Of a stretch of 64,000 nt of DNA, positions 1 through 8,344 are shown piece by piece. The DNA is from Duganella levis (GTDB lineage: Bacteria; Pseudomonadota; Gammaproteobacteria; Burkholderiales; Burkholderiaceae_D). The DNA is taken from positions 1 through 64,000 of the forward strand of contig NZ_WWCT01000022.1 in the NCBI RefSeq assembly GCF_009857605.1, read 5' to 3'. The position numbers and the translations under genes are program-made. The notes below the pieces were generated by a model. It had not been told where the DNA came from. It did not search any database and saw nothing but the letters and a program-made list of their open reading frames with translations. Numbering within the stretch: the stretch's first letter is position 1; every line of letters begins with the position of its first letter.

Positions 1-672
1 GGCGGCCGGTGCGTTGCCGGCAGATGCGGCGGCCTCATAGCCCTCGCCGGTCGCCATCGCCGAACGGCGGCGCCATTCGAGGAAGGCCAGGCCGGCGGCC
101 AGCGTGGCGATCGAGCCGATCACGCCCAGCGACGGCGCCGCCCAGCCGGTGGTCTTGAAAAACGTGGTCGGGATAATATTCTGGATCTGCGGCGTGCCCG
201 GCAAGGTATCCATGGTGAACGAAAACGCCCCCAGCGCAATCGCGCCCGGCATCAGCCGCTTGGGAATATTGCTCTGCTTGTACAACTCGGCCGCAAACGG
301 GTACACGGCAAACACCACCACAAACAGCGACACGCCGCCATACGTCAGCAGCGCGCACACCAGCACGATGACGGCGTTGGCGCGCGAACGGCCGATGTAC
401 TTGATGGCCGCCACCACGATCGACTCGGAAAAGCCCGACAACTCGATCAGCTTGCCGAACACCGCCCCCAGCAGAAACACCGGGAAGTACAGCTTGATGA
501 AGCCGACCATCTTGTCCATGAAGATGCCGCTGAACACCGGCGCCACCGCGCCCGGATCGGTCAGCAGCACCGCCGCTAGCGCGGCCACCGGGGCAAACAG
601 GATCACGCTGTAGCCGCGGTACGCCGCCAGCATCAGGAACGCCAGCGCGGCAAGGACGATCAGGAAGGACAT
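1..672 (-). CDS. GntP-family permease (5' part; C-terminus lies beyond the window)
   Basis: Inner-membrane proton symporter of the GntP/gluconate permease type, probably importing a sugar acid or other organic acid. The frame is open on the minus strand from the ATG at 672 to the window edge and gives 224 residues. It begins MSFLIVLAALAFLMLAAYRG and has about five hydrophobic segments. A signature DTLPGTPQIQNIIPTTFF lies near residues 155-175, typical of the family. A GGAG stretch sits just upstream of the ATG. Family members are usually about 450 residues, so roughly half the protein is visible. The substrate cannot be told from this part. Confidence 0.8.
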   Translation of the reverse strand, partial: MSFLIVLAALAFLMLAAYRGYSVILFAPVAALAAVLLTDPGAVAPVFSGIFMDKMVGFIKLYFPVFLLGAVFGKLIELSGFSESIVVAAIKYIGRSRANAVIVLVCALLTYGGVSLFVVVFAVYPFAAELYKQSNIPKRLMPGAIALGAFSFTMDTLPGTPQIQNIIPTTFFKTTGWAAPSLGVIGSIATLAAGLAFLEWRRRSAMATGEGYEAAASAGNAPAA

Positions 673-832
673 GCGGACTCCGGGACGTGGTCAGATGCCG
701 GCTACTGTAGCACTTCTGGCAACCTTACGCATCAACGACAATCCGGGGGCACGCAAACCCGGGGGGCAGGTCCGGCACTTGGACACGCCGCCGGTATAGC
801 ACAGCAGCGCGACGCAGGGCGTGGATGGCATT

Positions 833-2647
833 TTAATCGGGCGTGGCGATACGGCACCACAGGAAGGGACGCGGCTCGGCGCCGACCGCTGCCGGCTGCG
901 TCGTGCAGCTGGCCTGATCCAGCGTCAGCCCATAATTGCGCACGCGCTCGGCCGCCTGGGCCACCGTGGCGTGGTCCTGCGCCGCCAGATCGATGCGGTG
1001 TTGCGGCAACAGGTCGAAGGTGCAACTGGCGTCCGGCAGGCGGCGCAGCGCCACTTGCAGCCGCACTTTGCTCATCAGACGCGCGAGTTTGTCACAGCCT
1101 GCCGCATCGTCCGTCAGGCCCAGCGCCTGCGCCACCGCCAGCTTGTGCAGCCGCGTGCCGTCGCGGTCGTTGCGGGCAGCACTCAGCAGCACATAATGCG
1201 GACCGGGCCGCGCCGCAATCGCGGCTTGCTGGCGTGCGCGCCAGGCCGGCGTTTCCAGCATGCCGGTGTTCAACGCGATGACCTGCGTCGCCGGCGGCAG
1301 CAAAGCCGCCATCCAGCCCGATGGCGGGTCCGGCTGGACGAAGAAGACAATGCTGTCGGCAGGCCGGGCAATGGCCGGCACCCGGGCGCTGAAGGCCTGG
1401 TCGGCCCAGTCGGCGTGGCCCCAGTTGGCGGCCGGCAACGCGGTCAGCGCCAGCACAGCCAGCGCCCAGCCGGCCAGCTGCTGCAGGCGCGGCGCCACGT
1501 ATCCCGCAGCCAGCCAGATGGCCAACGGCGCCAGCAGTTCCAGCGGCACCAGGTAGCGGTAAATGCTGAACATGCGCATCCACCCCAGATAACCCAGCGC
1601 GATGAACACCAGCAGCAACACGCTGCGCGGCGCCAGCGCGGGCGGCGTTGCGACCGCAGGCTGCACGGGCGCCGCGCGCAGGCGGCGCCACCACCAGGCC
1701 AGCACCAACGCGGCCAGCGTGACGTACAGCAGCGGCCACACGGCCAGCTTCAGCGGAATTTCCGAGACGCGGCGCGTGTTGAAGGTGAAGATAAACGGCC
1801 ACAGCAGGTTTTCCATCCAGCCCTGCGGACGGAAAAAGATGTCGATGACGCCGCTCTCCGGCGCCAGCGGGCTGCGGAAGAGGTTGTTGAATTGCGGGAA
1901 GACCGGATTGCCAAACGTCTGCCACATGCGCGCCATCCACCAGCCGCCGCTGAGCGCCATGCCCCCTAGCACGCCGACGCCAAACAGGAACGCCACGCGC
2001 AGCCGCTGCCACCAGCCCAGCGGCAGCGCCAGCAGCGCCCCGCACAGCGCCACCGCGTAGATGGCATTGGTCAGCTTGAGGCCGGCAGCGCCCCCCATCG
2101 CGGCGCCGGCGCCGATGGCGGTCAGCATGGCGCCGCCGCGCCAGGCGATCAGCGTGTCCCAGTGGCGCAGCACCAGATAGACCGACAACAGCACCGGCAG
2201 CGCGCTGAGGTTGTCGCCCATGGTGTTGCCCAATTCGCTGAGGAAGCCCGGCGCGCACATGCCGGCCGCCGCCAGCAACAGCGCCAGCCGCGGCGGCCGG
2301 CCGCTGCCCAGCAATTGACGGGCGATGCCGTACAACAGCACGAAGGCCAGCCCGTGCAGCGCACCGAGCACAAAACCAACCGCGCGCGGCGGCAGCCATT
2401 GGTTCAGATAATAGTAAGGCAGGTCCAGCGTCGGGTTGAAATAGCTCTGGAAGCCGGCCGGCGCCAGATCGAAGCCGATGCGCCCGCCCAGCAGCGCATG
2501 GACGTTGTACAGGTGATAGTTGCGCATGTCCCAGCCGTCGTCTTGGCCGTTCATGACCGACAGCAGGCCGCACAGCAGCGGGACCAGCACGGCGGCCACC
2601 AGGCCGGCGCGCGGGTGGTTCAGGAAAGCAAAGCGAGGCAGTTTCAT
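833..2647 (-). CDS. Multi-pass membrane protein, GT87/GT-C glycosyltransferase-like
   Basis: The 604-residue protein has a short cytoplasmic N-terminus and about a dozen hydrophobic segments over residues 15-430, followed by a soluble C-terminal region of roughly 170 residues. The first periplasmic loop contains an acidic cluster (NGQDDGWDMRNYHLYN, about residues 33-48). That position is where GT-C enzymes using polyprenyl-phosphate sugars place catalytic acidic residues. The size and layout suit a GT87/DUF2029-type mannosyltransferase-like protein, but the donor and acceptor are unknown. It is transcribed alone, divergent from the gene at 2871. No clear ribosome site precedes the ATG. The call rests on topology and the loop motif only. 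Confidence 0.55.
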   Translation of the reverse strand: MKLPRFAFLNHPRAGLVAAVLVPLLCGLLSVMNGQDDGWDMRNYHLYNVHALLGGRIGFDLAPAGFQSYFNPTLDLPYYYLNQWLPPRAVGFVLGALHGLAFVLLYGIARQLLGSGRPPRLALLLAAAGMCAPGFLSELGNTMGDNLSALPVLLSVYLVLRHWDTLIAWRGGAMLTAIGAGAAMGGAAGLKLTNAIYAVALCGALLALPLGWWQRLRVAFLFGVGVLGGMALSGGWWMARMWQTFGNPVFPQFNNLFRSPLAPESGVIDIFFRPQGWMENLLWPFIFTFNTRRVSEIPLKLAVWPLLYVTLAALVLAWWWRRLRAAPVQPAVATPPALAPRSVLLLVFIALGYLGWMRMFSIYRYLVPLELLAPLAIWLAAGYVAPRLQQLAGWALAVLALTALPAANWGHADWADQAFSARVPAIARPADSIVFFVQPDPPSGWMAALLPPATQVIALNTGMLETPAWRARQQAAIAARPGPHYVLLSAARNDRDGTRLHKLAVAQALGLTDDAAGCDKLARLMSKVRLQVALRRLPDASCTFDLLPQHRIDLAAQDHATVAQAAERVRNYGLTLDQASCTTQPAAVGAEPRPFLWCRIATPD

Positions 2648-2870
2648 AAATCAGGATGTAAAGACAAACAATTTGGCGCTGAGGAAATTCACCGCACATT
2701 GCGCACGGTGGCGCCGAGGGTCAGTGCCTCGTTGTAACAAGGCAGCAGAATGGCAACACGGGCAGTGCCGGGAAGCGTCATAAGCTGCTGAGCACAAATA
2801 AAGCCGTTATTATAGTTCCAACCGACAATCTATTATTATAAAAGTAATGCGGTCGCAGGAGACACACGCC

Positions 2871-4037
2871 ATGCCTGAATTGCACCCCTCGCTGAAGAGC
2901 AAGGGCAAGCTGTCGCTGAACTGGAGCTATCTGGACGCCATCGCCAACGGCAAGTCGGCGATCGACCTCGGCGCGCTGGCCTTGCGCAATCTGCACGACG
3001 CCCGTCAGTTCGTGCGCGAATACGGTTTCGACCTCGACCAGCCGGCCGCCGCCGCGCTGATCCGCCATGCCCATGCCGAGGCGGTCGACTTCATCCGCGC
3101 CACCTTTCTGACGCCAGAGCAGGCCGACCTGATCCCGCCCGAAGTGGCCACGCCGGACGATCCGCTCAACCTGCTGGTGTATGCCTCGCTGCGTGGCCAG
3201 CAGGTCGATGTGCGGCGCATGTGGGCCTGCGTGGTGCTGAAGGTGATGCACGGCATCTTCTACATCGACAACAACCTGAAGCTGCGGCATTTCCACGCGA
3301 TCCGCGCCCAGGTGTTCGGCACGCTGGACGAGGTGATCCGCCAGCAGGGCGAACAGCACTACCTGACCGACGGCGAAGTCTGCCTGCCGCTGCTGCACTA
3401 CGACCGCAAGGACAACAAGGGCCGCAACAGCATCCTGCTCAAGCTGCTGCAAAAGGCCGCGTATCTGGCCGCCGATATCTTCGACCATCTGGGCGTGCGG
3501 CTGGTGTTCGCCACCCGCGCCGAATGCCTGCTGGCCCTGCGCACCCTGCAGCGCGCGCATGTGCTGTCGGTGACCAATGTCGATGCCGAGCGCAGCCGCA
3601 ACACGCTGCTGGACCTGGACGCGGCCAAGCAGGTGTTCTGCAAATACCGCGCGCAGCTGGAGCGTGCCGACAACTATCCGCTGGACTTGCTGCGGCAGAT
3701 GGATACGGAACTGGCCGACATCGCCCAGCCGCAGACGCGCTGCGACAACCCGCACAGCGGCAGTGGTTTCAACAGCATCCAGGTCACGGTGCGCAAGATG
3801 ATCCACGTCCAGCAGCTCGACGCGGCGCCGGAACAGGACTACGACGTCGGCTTTTTCTTCGAATACGAAATCCAGCTGATGGACGAAGCCAGCTACCAGC
3901 GCAGCCTGAGCGGCCCGGCCAGCCACACGGCCTACAAGCAGCGCCAGGTCGACACCGCCCGCACCCGCGTCTTCGGCCGCGACCTGCTGCGCTGGATCGA
4001 ACACCAGCCGCCCGCCCAGGCGCCGCCAGCACCCTGA
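2871..4037 (+). CDS. RelA/SpoT synthetase-like protein of unknown function
   Basis: A soluble protein of 388 residues. The start at 2871 is preferred to the in-frame ATG at 2847 because AGGAG at 2857-2861 is correctly spaced for it. Residues 184-356 follow the order of a (p)ppGpp synthetase domain. GRNSILLKLLQK (184-195) resembles the S-I-x-x-K segment, and IFDHLGVRLVF (203-213) resembles the strand with the catalytic Asp (D205). SGFNSIQVTV (298-307) matches the N-G-Y-x-S-L-H segment with Tyr to Phe and His to Gln. EYEIQL (331-336) matches the E-x-Q segment, and SHTAYK (351-356) the H-W-x-Y-K segment. There is no hydrolase (HD), TGS or ACT domain. It may belong to the uncharacterised TIGR04552-type family. 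Pyrophosphokinase activity is an inference. Confidence 0.6.
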   Translation: MPELHPSLKSKGKLSLNWSYLDAIANGKSAIDLGALALRNLHDARQFVREYGFDLDQPAAAALIRHAHAEAVDFIRATFLTPEQADLIPPEVATPDDPLNLLVYASLRGQQVDVRRMWACVVLKVMHGIFYIDNNLKLRHFHAIRAQVFGTLDEVIRQQGEQHYLTDGEVCLPLLHYDRKDNKGRNSILLKLLQKAAYLAADIFDHLGVRLVFATRAECLLALRTLQRAHVLSVTNVDAERSRNTLLDLDAAKQVFCKYRAQLERADNYPLDLLRQMDTELADIAQPQTRCDNPHSGSGFNSIQVTVRKMIHVQQLDAAPEQDYDVGFFFEYEIQLMDEASYQRSLSGPASHTAYKQRQVDTARTRVFGRDLLRWIEHQPPAQAPPAP

Positions 4038-4088
4038 CGCCGCCAGCGGTGCGCCGTCGCTGGCGGCAATGCTTTACGCTTTGGCCTC

Positions 4089-5099
4089 ATGCGTACCCTG
4101 ACTTTTCTGATGGCTTTCTTGCTGGCCGGCAGCGCCGCTGCCCAAACCGCCGCGCCCAGCGTCACCGTGGCCGCCACGCGTGACCCGGTCGACAAGTCCT
4201 ACCGCAAAATGCTGGCCGGCATCGACATCTTCGAACGCAACCACGCACTGGCGCCGCAAGCCACGCTGCGCTTCCAGTTGCTGCCACGTTTGCCCACCAC
4301 GCAACTGGACGGCATCACCCTGCGCGTCGCCGGTGACACGGTCTCGCTGCCTGTCCCCATCGCCGCCGACCACACCTTCACGCTGGACCGCAACGCCCAG
4401 GCCCAGCAAGAAGACGCCGCCCTGATCGCCAGCCGCAAAACCAGCACCCTTACCTGGCGCGCGCAAGTCCGCAGCCCCAACGTCCCGGACGGCATGCGCC
4501 GCCTCGGCGACCTGCGACTGGAATGCATGGTCGGCGTCGAAGCCGGCCTGCTCTCCAACAACGCCCAAATGTTCGCCTGGCTGGGCGACCTGTTCACCAG
4601 TCCCGAGCGCATCTGCAACAGCCCCGAAGGCAACTACCTGTTCTTTGCCGACCGCCCCGTCTTCGCCATCACGTTACAAGACGGCAACCGCAGCGCCGCC
4701 TTGCCCTTGCGCGCCCTGTACGCAGGCGGCACGCAAACGCCGTCCACCCTGCCCTACTGCGACTGCCAGGTGTTGCTGGACCGCAGCTACTACGCCCCCA
4801 TCTGGGACCGCAGCTGGTCCGACGACACCCTGCTCGCCTTCGACGACATGGACAGCCCGCCCGGCCCCGGCGACACCGCTATCGCCGCCGACCACGCCAC
4901 CACCGCCCAGATGCGCGAGCGCCTCGGCCCCGCGCAAACCATCAGCTTTGATAGCGGCTACCAGATCTGGCGTTACACTTACCCACCAGCGCGCAACAAC
5001 GAACAGCCGGCAGAATTCACCATCCTGTTCGGCCCCGACGGCGTAGCGCGCAAGGCGCGCCTGCGCGAACCCACTCTTGAAACAGGACCGAAGCCATGA
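4089..5099 (+). CDS. Exported hypothetical protein with a SmpA/BamE-like C-terminal segment
   Basis: 336 residues. Residues 1-19 form a Sec signal peptide (MRTLTFLMAFLLAGSAAAQ, AxA cleavage). The mature protein is mostly beta-rich and carries paired cysteines (YCDCQ near residue 220), which suits a periplasmic location. The last 60 residues read AQMRERLGPAQTISFDSGYQ and end in a strand with FGPDGVARKAR. This is the pattern of a SmpA/BamE-type fold, where a helix with RLG is followed by strands. Its stop overlaps the next gene by four bases (ATGA), so the two are co-translated. Function is not recognised. Confidence 0.6.
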   Translation: MRTLTFLMAFLLAGSAAAQTAAPSVTVAATRDPVDKSYRKMLAGIDIFERNHALAPQATLRFQLLPRLPTTQLDGITLRVAGDTVSLPVPIAADHTFTLDRNAQAQQEDAALIASRKTSTLTWRAQVRSPNVPDGMRRLGDLRLECMVGVEAGLLSNNAQMFAWLGDLFTSPERICNSPEGNYLFFADRPVFAITLQDGNRSAALPLRALYAGGTQTPSTLPYCDCQVLLDRSYYAPIWDRSWSDDTLLAFDDMDSPPGPGDTAIAADHATTAQMRERLGPAQTISFDSGYQIWRYTYPPARNNEQPAEFTILFGPDGVARKARLREPTLETGPKP

Positions 5100-5512
5100 C
5101 CAAACTGTCCCACACTCTGCGCCTGGCCGCCGCCAGCCTGCTGGTCCTCACCGCCTGCGCCGGCGCCCGCCCGACCGCGCCCGCGCCTGAAAGCCCGACG
5201 GCCGCGCTGTGGCAGCAAATCCAGTCCGCCAACAGCAACCTCAGTTGCGACAACGACAGCCAATGCCACAGCATCGGCGTCGGCGCCAAGTCCTGCGGCG
5301 GCCCGGAAAACTACCTCGCCTGGTCCAGCAAAAACAACGACGGCGCCAAGCTCAAATCGCTGGTGGAGCTGCACTCGTCCGCCCGCCGCGCCGACAACAA
5401 CCGCGACGGCACCATGTCCACCTGCATGGCCACCAGCGACCCCGGCGCCACCTGCCGCGCCGGCACCTGCGTCCTCACCGCCCACGACATCGCCCCGCCG
5501 CCAGGAAAATAA
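5096..5512 (+). CDS. Small cysteine-rich lipoprotein
   Basis: 138 residues beginning with a lipoprotein signal whose lipobox is LTAC (Cys at about residue 21), so it should be lipidated and envelope-anchored. The mature part has six further cysteines (motifs LSCDNDSQCHSIG, KSCGG, STCMA, ATCRAGTC), probably forming disulfides. It overlaps the preceding exported protein by four bases, so they form a two-gene operon and may act together. No enzymatic motif was seen. Confidence 0.6.
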   Translation: MTKLSHTLRLAAASLLVLTACAGARPTAPAPESPTAALWQQIQSANSNLSCDNDSQCHSIGVGAKSCGGPENYLAWSSKNNDGAKLKSLVELHSSARRADNNRDGTMSTCMATSDPGATCRAGTCVLTAHDIAPPPGK

Positions 5513-5590
5513 TTCCGGCCAAGGGTGGAACTTTACGGAGCGCCGCAAAATGCGCTTCTGTATTGAAGACATCGCATTTGAATAAAAAAA

Positions 5591-5613
5591 AGCCAGCCGA
5601 AAAACGGCTGGCT
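5591..5613 (-). terminator. Rho-independent terminator of the M1 aminopeptidase gene
   Basis: AGCCAGCCG pairs perfectly with CGGCTGGCT around a five-base loop. Read on the minus strand the hairpin is followed directly by a run of seven T, which makes it a strong terminator for the gene ending at 5638. On the plus strand only a short T stretch follows, so it is weaker in that direction. Confidence 0.85.
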
Positions 5614-5637
5614 TTCAGGCGCAACAACCCGCGCGGA

Positions 5638-8259
5638 TTAGTGCGCAGTCATCGCCTGCTTGATGGCGACGCAGCGCGCATCTTCCTGGCGCGTAACCAG
5701 CAGCGCGCGGCGGGTACCGTTCGACAGCTCCGGCAACTTGGCAATCGCCGCATCCAGACGCTGCACGCTGGCCGGCGTGCAAGTCGCCGGAATCATCGAC
5801 GCCGCATACGCGCGCATGTAGACCGGACCAGCCGCCTTGTCCACCGCACCCAGCGTGTCCAGACGCTGCTGTGCCGTCAGCTCATTCAGCGCGCCTTGCT
5901 CGGGCGGATACATGCTGCCCATCGCCGTGCGCACCTTGGAGAACGGCAGCTTGGTCTGCAGATCGGCAATCGTCGTCGCCCACTCCGTCTTGACCTTGCC
6001 TTCGGGACGAACCACGGTCGCCGCAATCGCCGCCTGCTGGCCGCTATCGGACTTGTCGCGCGCCTGCTCGGCCACCACCAGCGCCTCGCTGCCCGGATAC
6101 GCCATGCGGCTCAGGCGGCGGATGATCTCCCAGCGCACATCCTGCGACACGTTCAGCCCCTTGACCACCAGCTTGCCGTTCAGGATATCAGCCAGCTGAC
6201 GCAACGCCGCCGGACTGGAAGCCAGCCCAACATAGGTCGAGAACCAGCGGCGCTGGAAGTTGCTGTCGGTAGCAGACTTGGTCGCTGCAAACGCCATCTG
6301 CTCCAGCTGCACGCCCACCTTGGTCTGGTACGCCGACGGGCCTTGCGCCTCCAGATAGCCCTTCGACGCGCGCACCTTGTCGACGATGCTGCCCAGCAGC
6401 GTGTAATCCTTCTCGGCCGGCGCATTGGCCAGCGCGGTTTTCAGGAAATCGTTCAGCGGCAGCTGCGCCGAGCGCACGCCATCCCACAAGCTTTGCCACA
6501 GCATCGAGCGCAACAGAGGATCGTCCACCTTGCTCAGGCTGGACTGCGCCGTCGCAAACGATTTTTTATCCAGCTGCACCTGCGCAAAGCCCCAGTCCTG
6601 ATAGTTTGGATACACCAGGTCCGGACACGCCGCGCCCTTCAACTCCGGCACCTCGGTCGCCGCACCCTTGTAGGTGATCGCCACATTCTTGCTCAGGCTC
6701 AGACCATGCGCCGTCAGATTGAACAGGCCAACCTGCACGCGCTGCTCACGCAACGTCGGCAGTTCCTTGCTCGGCGCGCTCTGGCGCAGCGTGAAGGCGC
6801 TGACCTTGCCGCCGGCGCAGCTGAAATCGGCCGCGATGGTATTCACGCCCGGCTCATACAGCCACTCCTTGGTCCAGCCGCTCAGATCGCGGTTGGCCGC
6901 TTCCGCCAGACTGCCGATGAAATTATCCAGCGTCGCATTCTGATACTGGTACTTGACCAGATAGTTATGCACGCCCTTGCGGAACACCTCTTCGCCCAGC
7001 AGGTGACGCAACTGCTTCAGCGTCGACGCGCCTTTCGAATAAGTGATCGCATCGATGTTATCGAACGCATTCGCGGTCGACGGCACCGGCGTCTCGATCG
7101 CGTGCGTGGTCACGCGCTGATCCTGCACATACGCCGCCTGCTTGCCGCCCGAATAAAAGGCCTGCCACGAATTGCCAAACTCGGTCGACTCGGCCGTCGC
7201 CAGCGTGCCCATGAAGGACGCGAAGCTCTCGTTCAGCCACAAGCCGTTCCACCACTTCATGGTCACCAGATCGCCAAACCACTGGTGCGCCATCTCGTGC
7301 ATGATGACGCCAGCCAGCGATTCCTTCTGCGCCGTGGTCATCTCTTCCTTGTGCAGGAAGCTGCCTTCGCCGAAGGTGATCGCGGCCGCATTTTCCATCG
7401 CGCCGTACAGGAAGTCCGGCACCAGCAGCTGGTCATACTTCTCGAACTGATACGGCACGCCAAAGTACTGGTCGAAGAAGCCCAGGCCAGCCTTGGTGTA
7501 CTTGAACCAGTCCTGCGGCGACACCTGCGACGCCACCGACTGGCGCGCGAACAAACGCATCGGATACTTGCCGCTGTTGTCTTCCCAGACCTTGTACGGA
7601 CCGGCGTGCATCGAGAAGTTATACGGGCTCAGTTTCTTCGAGCGCGGGAAGGTCCACAGCTTGCCGCCATCGGCATCCTTGACGCTGGTCTCGCGCATGG
7701 TGGACGACACCACCCAGTCGGCCGGCGTGCTGACGGTGACCTGATACGTGCCCTTCAGATCCGGCTGATCGAACACCGGGAACATCTGGTGCGCCGCCGC
7801 CGGCTCGAAGTGCGAGTAGGTGTAGACGCGGCCATCGACCGGATCGACCATGCGGTGCAGGCCTTCGCCATTGGTGCTGTGCAGACGGCTGTAAGCGATG
7901 GTGACGGTATTGCGCCCAGCCACCAGATCGGCGGCAGCCAGCGTGATGAACCACTGGTTGTATTGCGGCGTTACGGCCTTGCCGTTTACGGTCAGGCTGG
8001 CGATGGTCGCCTTGTCCAGATCGATGGTCAGCGGCTGCGACGCATCGTTCAGGTCGAAGCTTAGCGTGGTGGTGCCGCTGAAGCTTTCCTTGCCGGTCAG
8101 CGCGAACGCCAGTGTGTAATCGACATTGCTGACGCGCGCCGAACGGGCGGCAGCGTCGGTCTGCGACAGATAAGCGTTTTCCGCGCGCGGCGCCACGTCA
8201 GCCGCATGTACCGCGCCAAAGGCCAGTGCCACCGAAGCGGCGATCAGATACTTTTTCAT
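5638..8259 (-). CDS. Exported M1 family metallo-aminopeptidase
   Basis: An 873-residue zinc aminopeptidase with a signal peptide (residues 1-20, cleavage near VHAAD). The exopeptidase motif GAMEN is at 286-290. The zinc site is HEMAH at 321-325 plus Glu344 (WLNES), giving the HExxH-x18-E spacing of family M1. Aromatic residues around the site (QWFGDLVTMKWW) are as expected, and an ERAP-like helical C-terminal domain follows. Cytosolic PepN has no signal peptide, so this is a periplasmic or secreted paralogue that trims peptides for uptake. It lies downstream of an S9 peptidase on the same strand, with a REP doublet between them and a strong terminator after it. Confidence 0.93.
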   Translation of the reverse strand: MKKYLIAASVALAFGAVHAADVAPRAENAYLSQTDAAARSARVSNVDYTLAFALTGKESFSGTTTLSFDLNDASQPLTIDLDKATIASLTVNGKAVTPQYNQWFITLAAADLVAGRNTVTIAYSRLHSTNGEGLHRMVDPVDGRVYTYSHFEPAAAHQMFPVFDQPDLKGTYQVTVSTPADWVVSSTMRETSVKDADGGKLWTFPRSKKLSPYNFSMHAGPYKVWEDNSGKYPMRLFARQSVASQVSPQDWFKYTKAGLGFFDQYFGVPYQFEKYDQLLVPDFLYGAMENAAAITFGEGSFLHKEEMTTAQKESLAGVIMHEMAHQWFGDLVTMKWWNGLWLNESFASFMGTLATAESTEFGNSWQAFYSGGKQAAYVQDQRVTTHAIETPVPSTANAFDNIDAITYSKGASTLKQLRHLLGEEVFRKGVHNYLVKYQYQNATLDNFIGSLAEAANRDLSGWTKEWLYEPGVNTIAADFSCAGGKVSAFTLRQSAPSKELPTLREQRVQVGLFNLTAHGLSLSKNVAITYKGAATEVPELKGAACPDLVYPNYQDWGFAQVQLDKKSFATAQSSLSKVDDPLLRSMLWQSLWDGVRSAQLPLNDFLKTALANAPAEKDYTLLGSIVDKVRASKGYLEAQGPSAYQTKVGVQLEQMAFAATKSATDSNFQRRWFSTYVGLASSPAALRQLADILNGKLVVKGLNVSQDVRWEIIRRLSRMAYPGSEALVVAEQARDKSDSGQQAAIAATVVRPEGKVKTEWATTIADLQTKLPFSKVRTAMGSMYPPEQGALNELTAQQRLDTLGAVDKAAGPVYMRAYAASMIPATCTPASVQRLDAAIAKLPELSNGTRRALLVTRQEDARCVAIKQAMTAH

Positions 8260-8277
8260 TGACTCTCCCGAAATCGT

Positions 8278-8340
8278 CGTCGCTCCCGCGCAAGCGGGAG
8301 CCCATACTCAGCATGGATTCCCGCGTGCGCGGGAATGACG
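8278..8340. repeat. REP doublet (REPIN/BIME-like) between two peptidase genes
   Basis: Two related units lie head to head. The left unit (8278-8305) folds as CTCCCGC / GCGGGAG with a four-base loop. The right unit (8313-8340) folds as ATTCCCGC / GCGGGAAT. Read outward in opposite orientation the two units align base for base over most of their length (GTCGCTCCCGCGCAAGCGGG versus GTCATTCCCGCGCACGCGGG). This is the architecture of an extragenic palindrome doublet moved by a RAYT-type transposase. In the transcript it could form a long hairpin separating the S9 and M1 messages. Confidence 0.75.
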
Positions 8341-8344
8341 GTGG

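Noticed and set aside
5209..8064. A 951-codon open frame on the plus strand opposite the M1 aminopeptidase gene
   Set aside because: It is antisense to a gene with complete catalytic motifs. Its translation is Arg/His/Gln-rich low complexity, typical of the complement of high-GC coding DNA.
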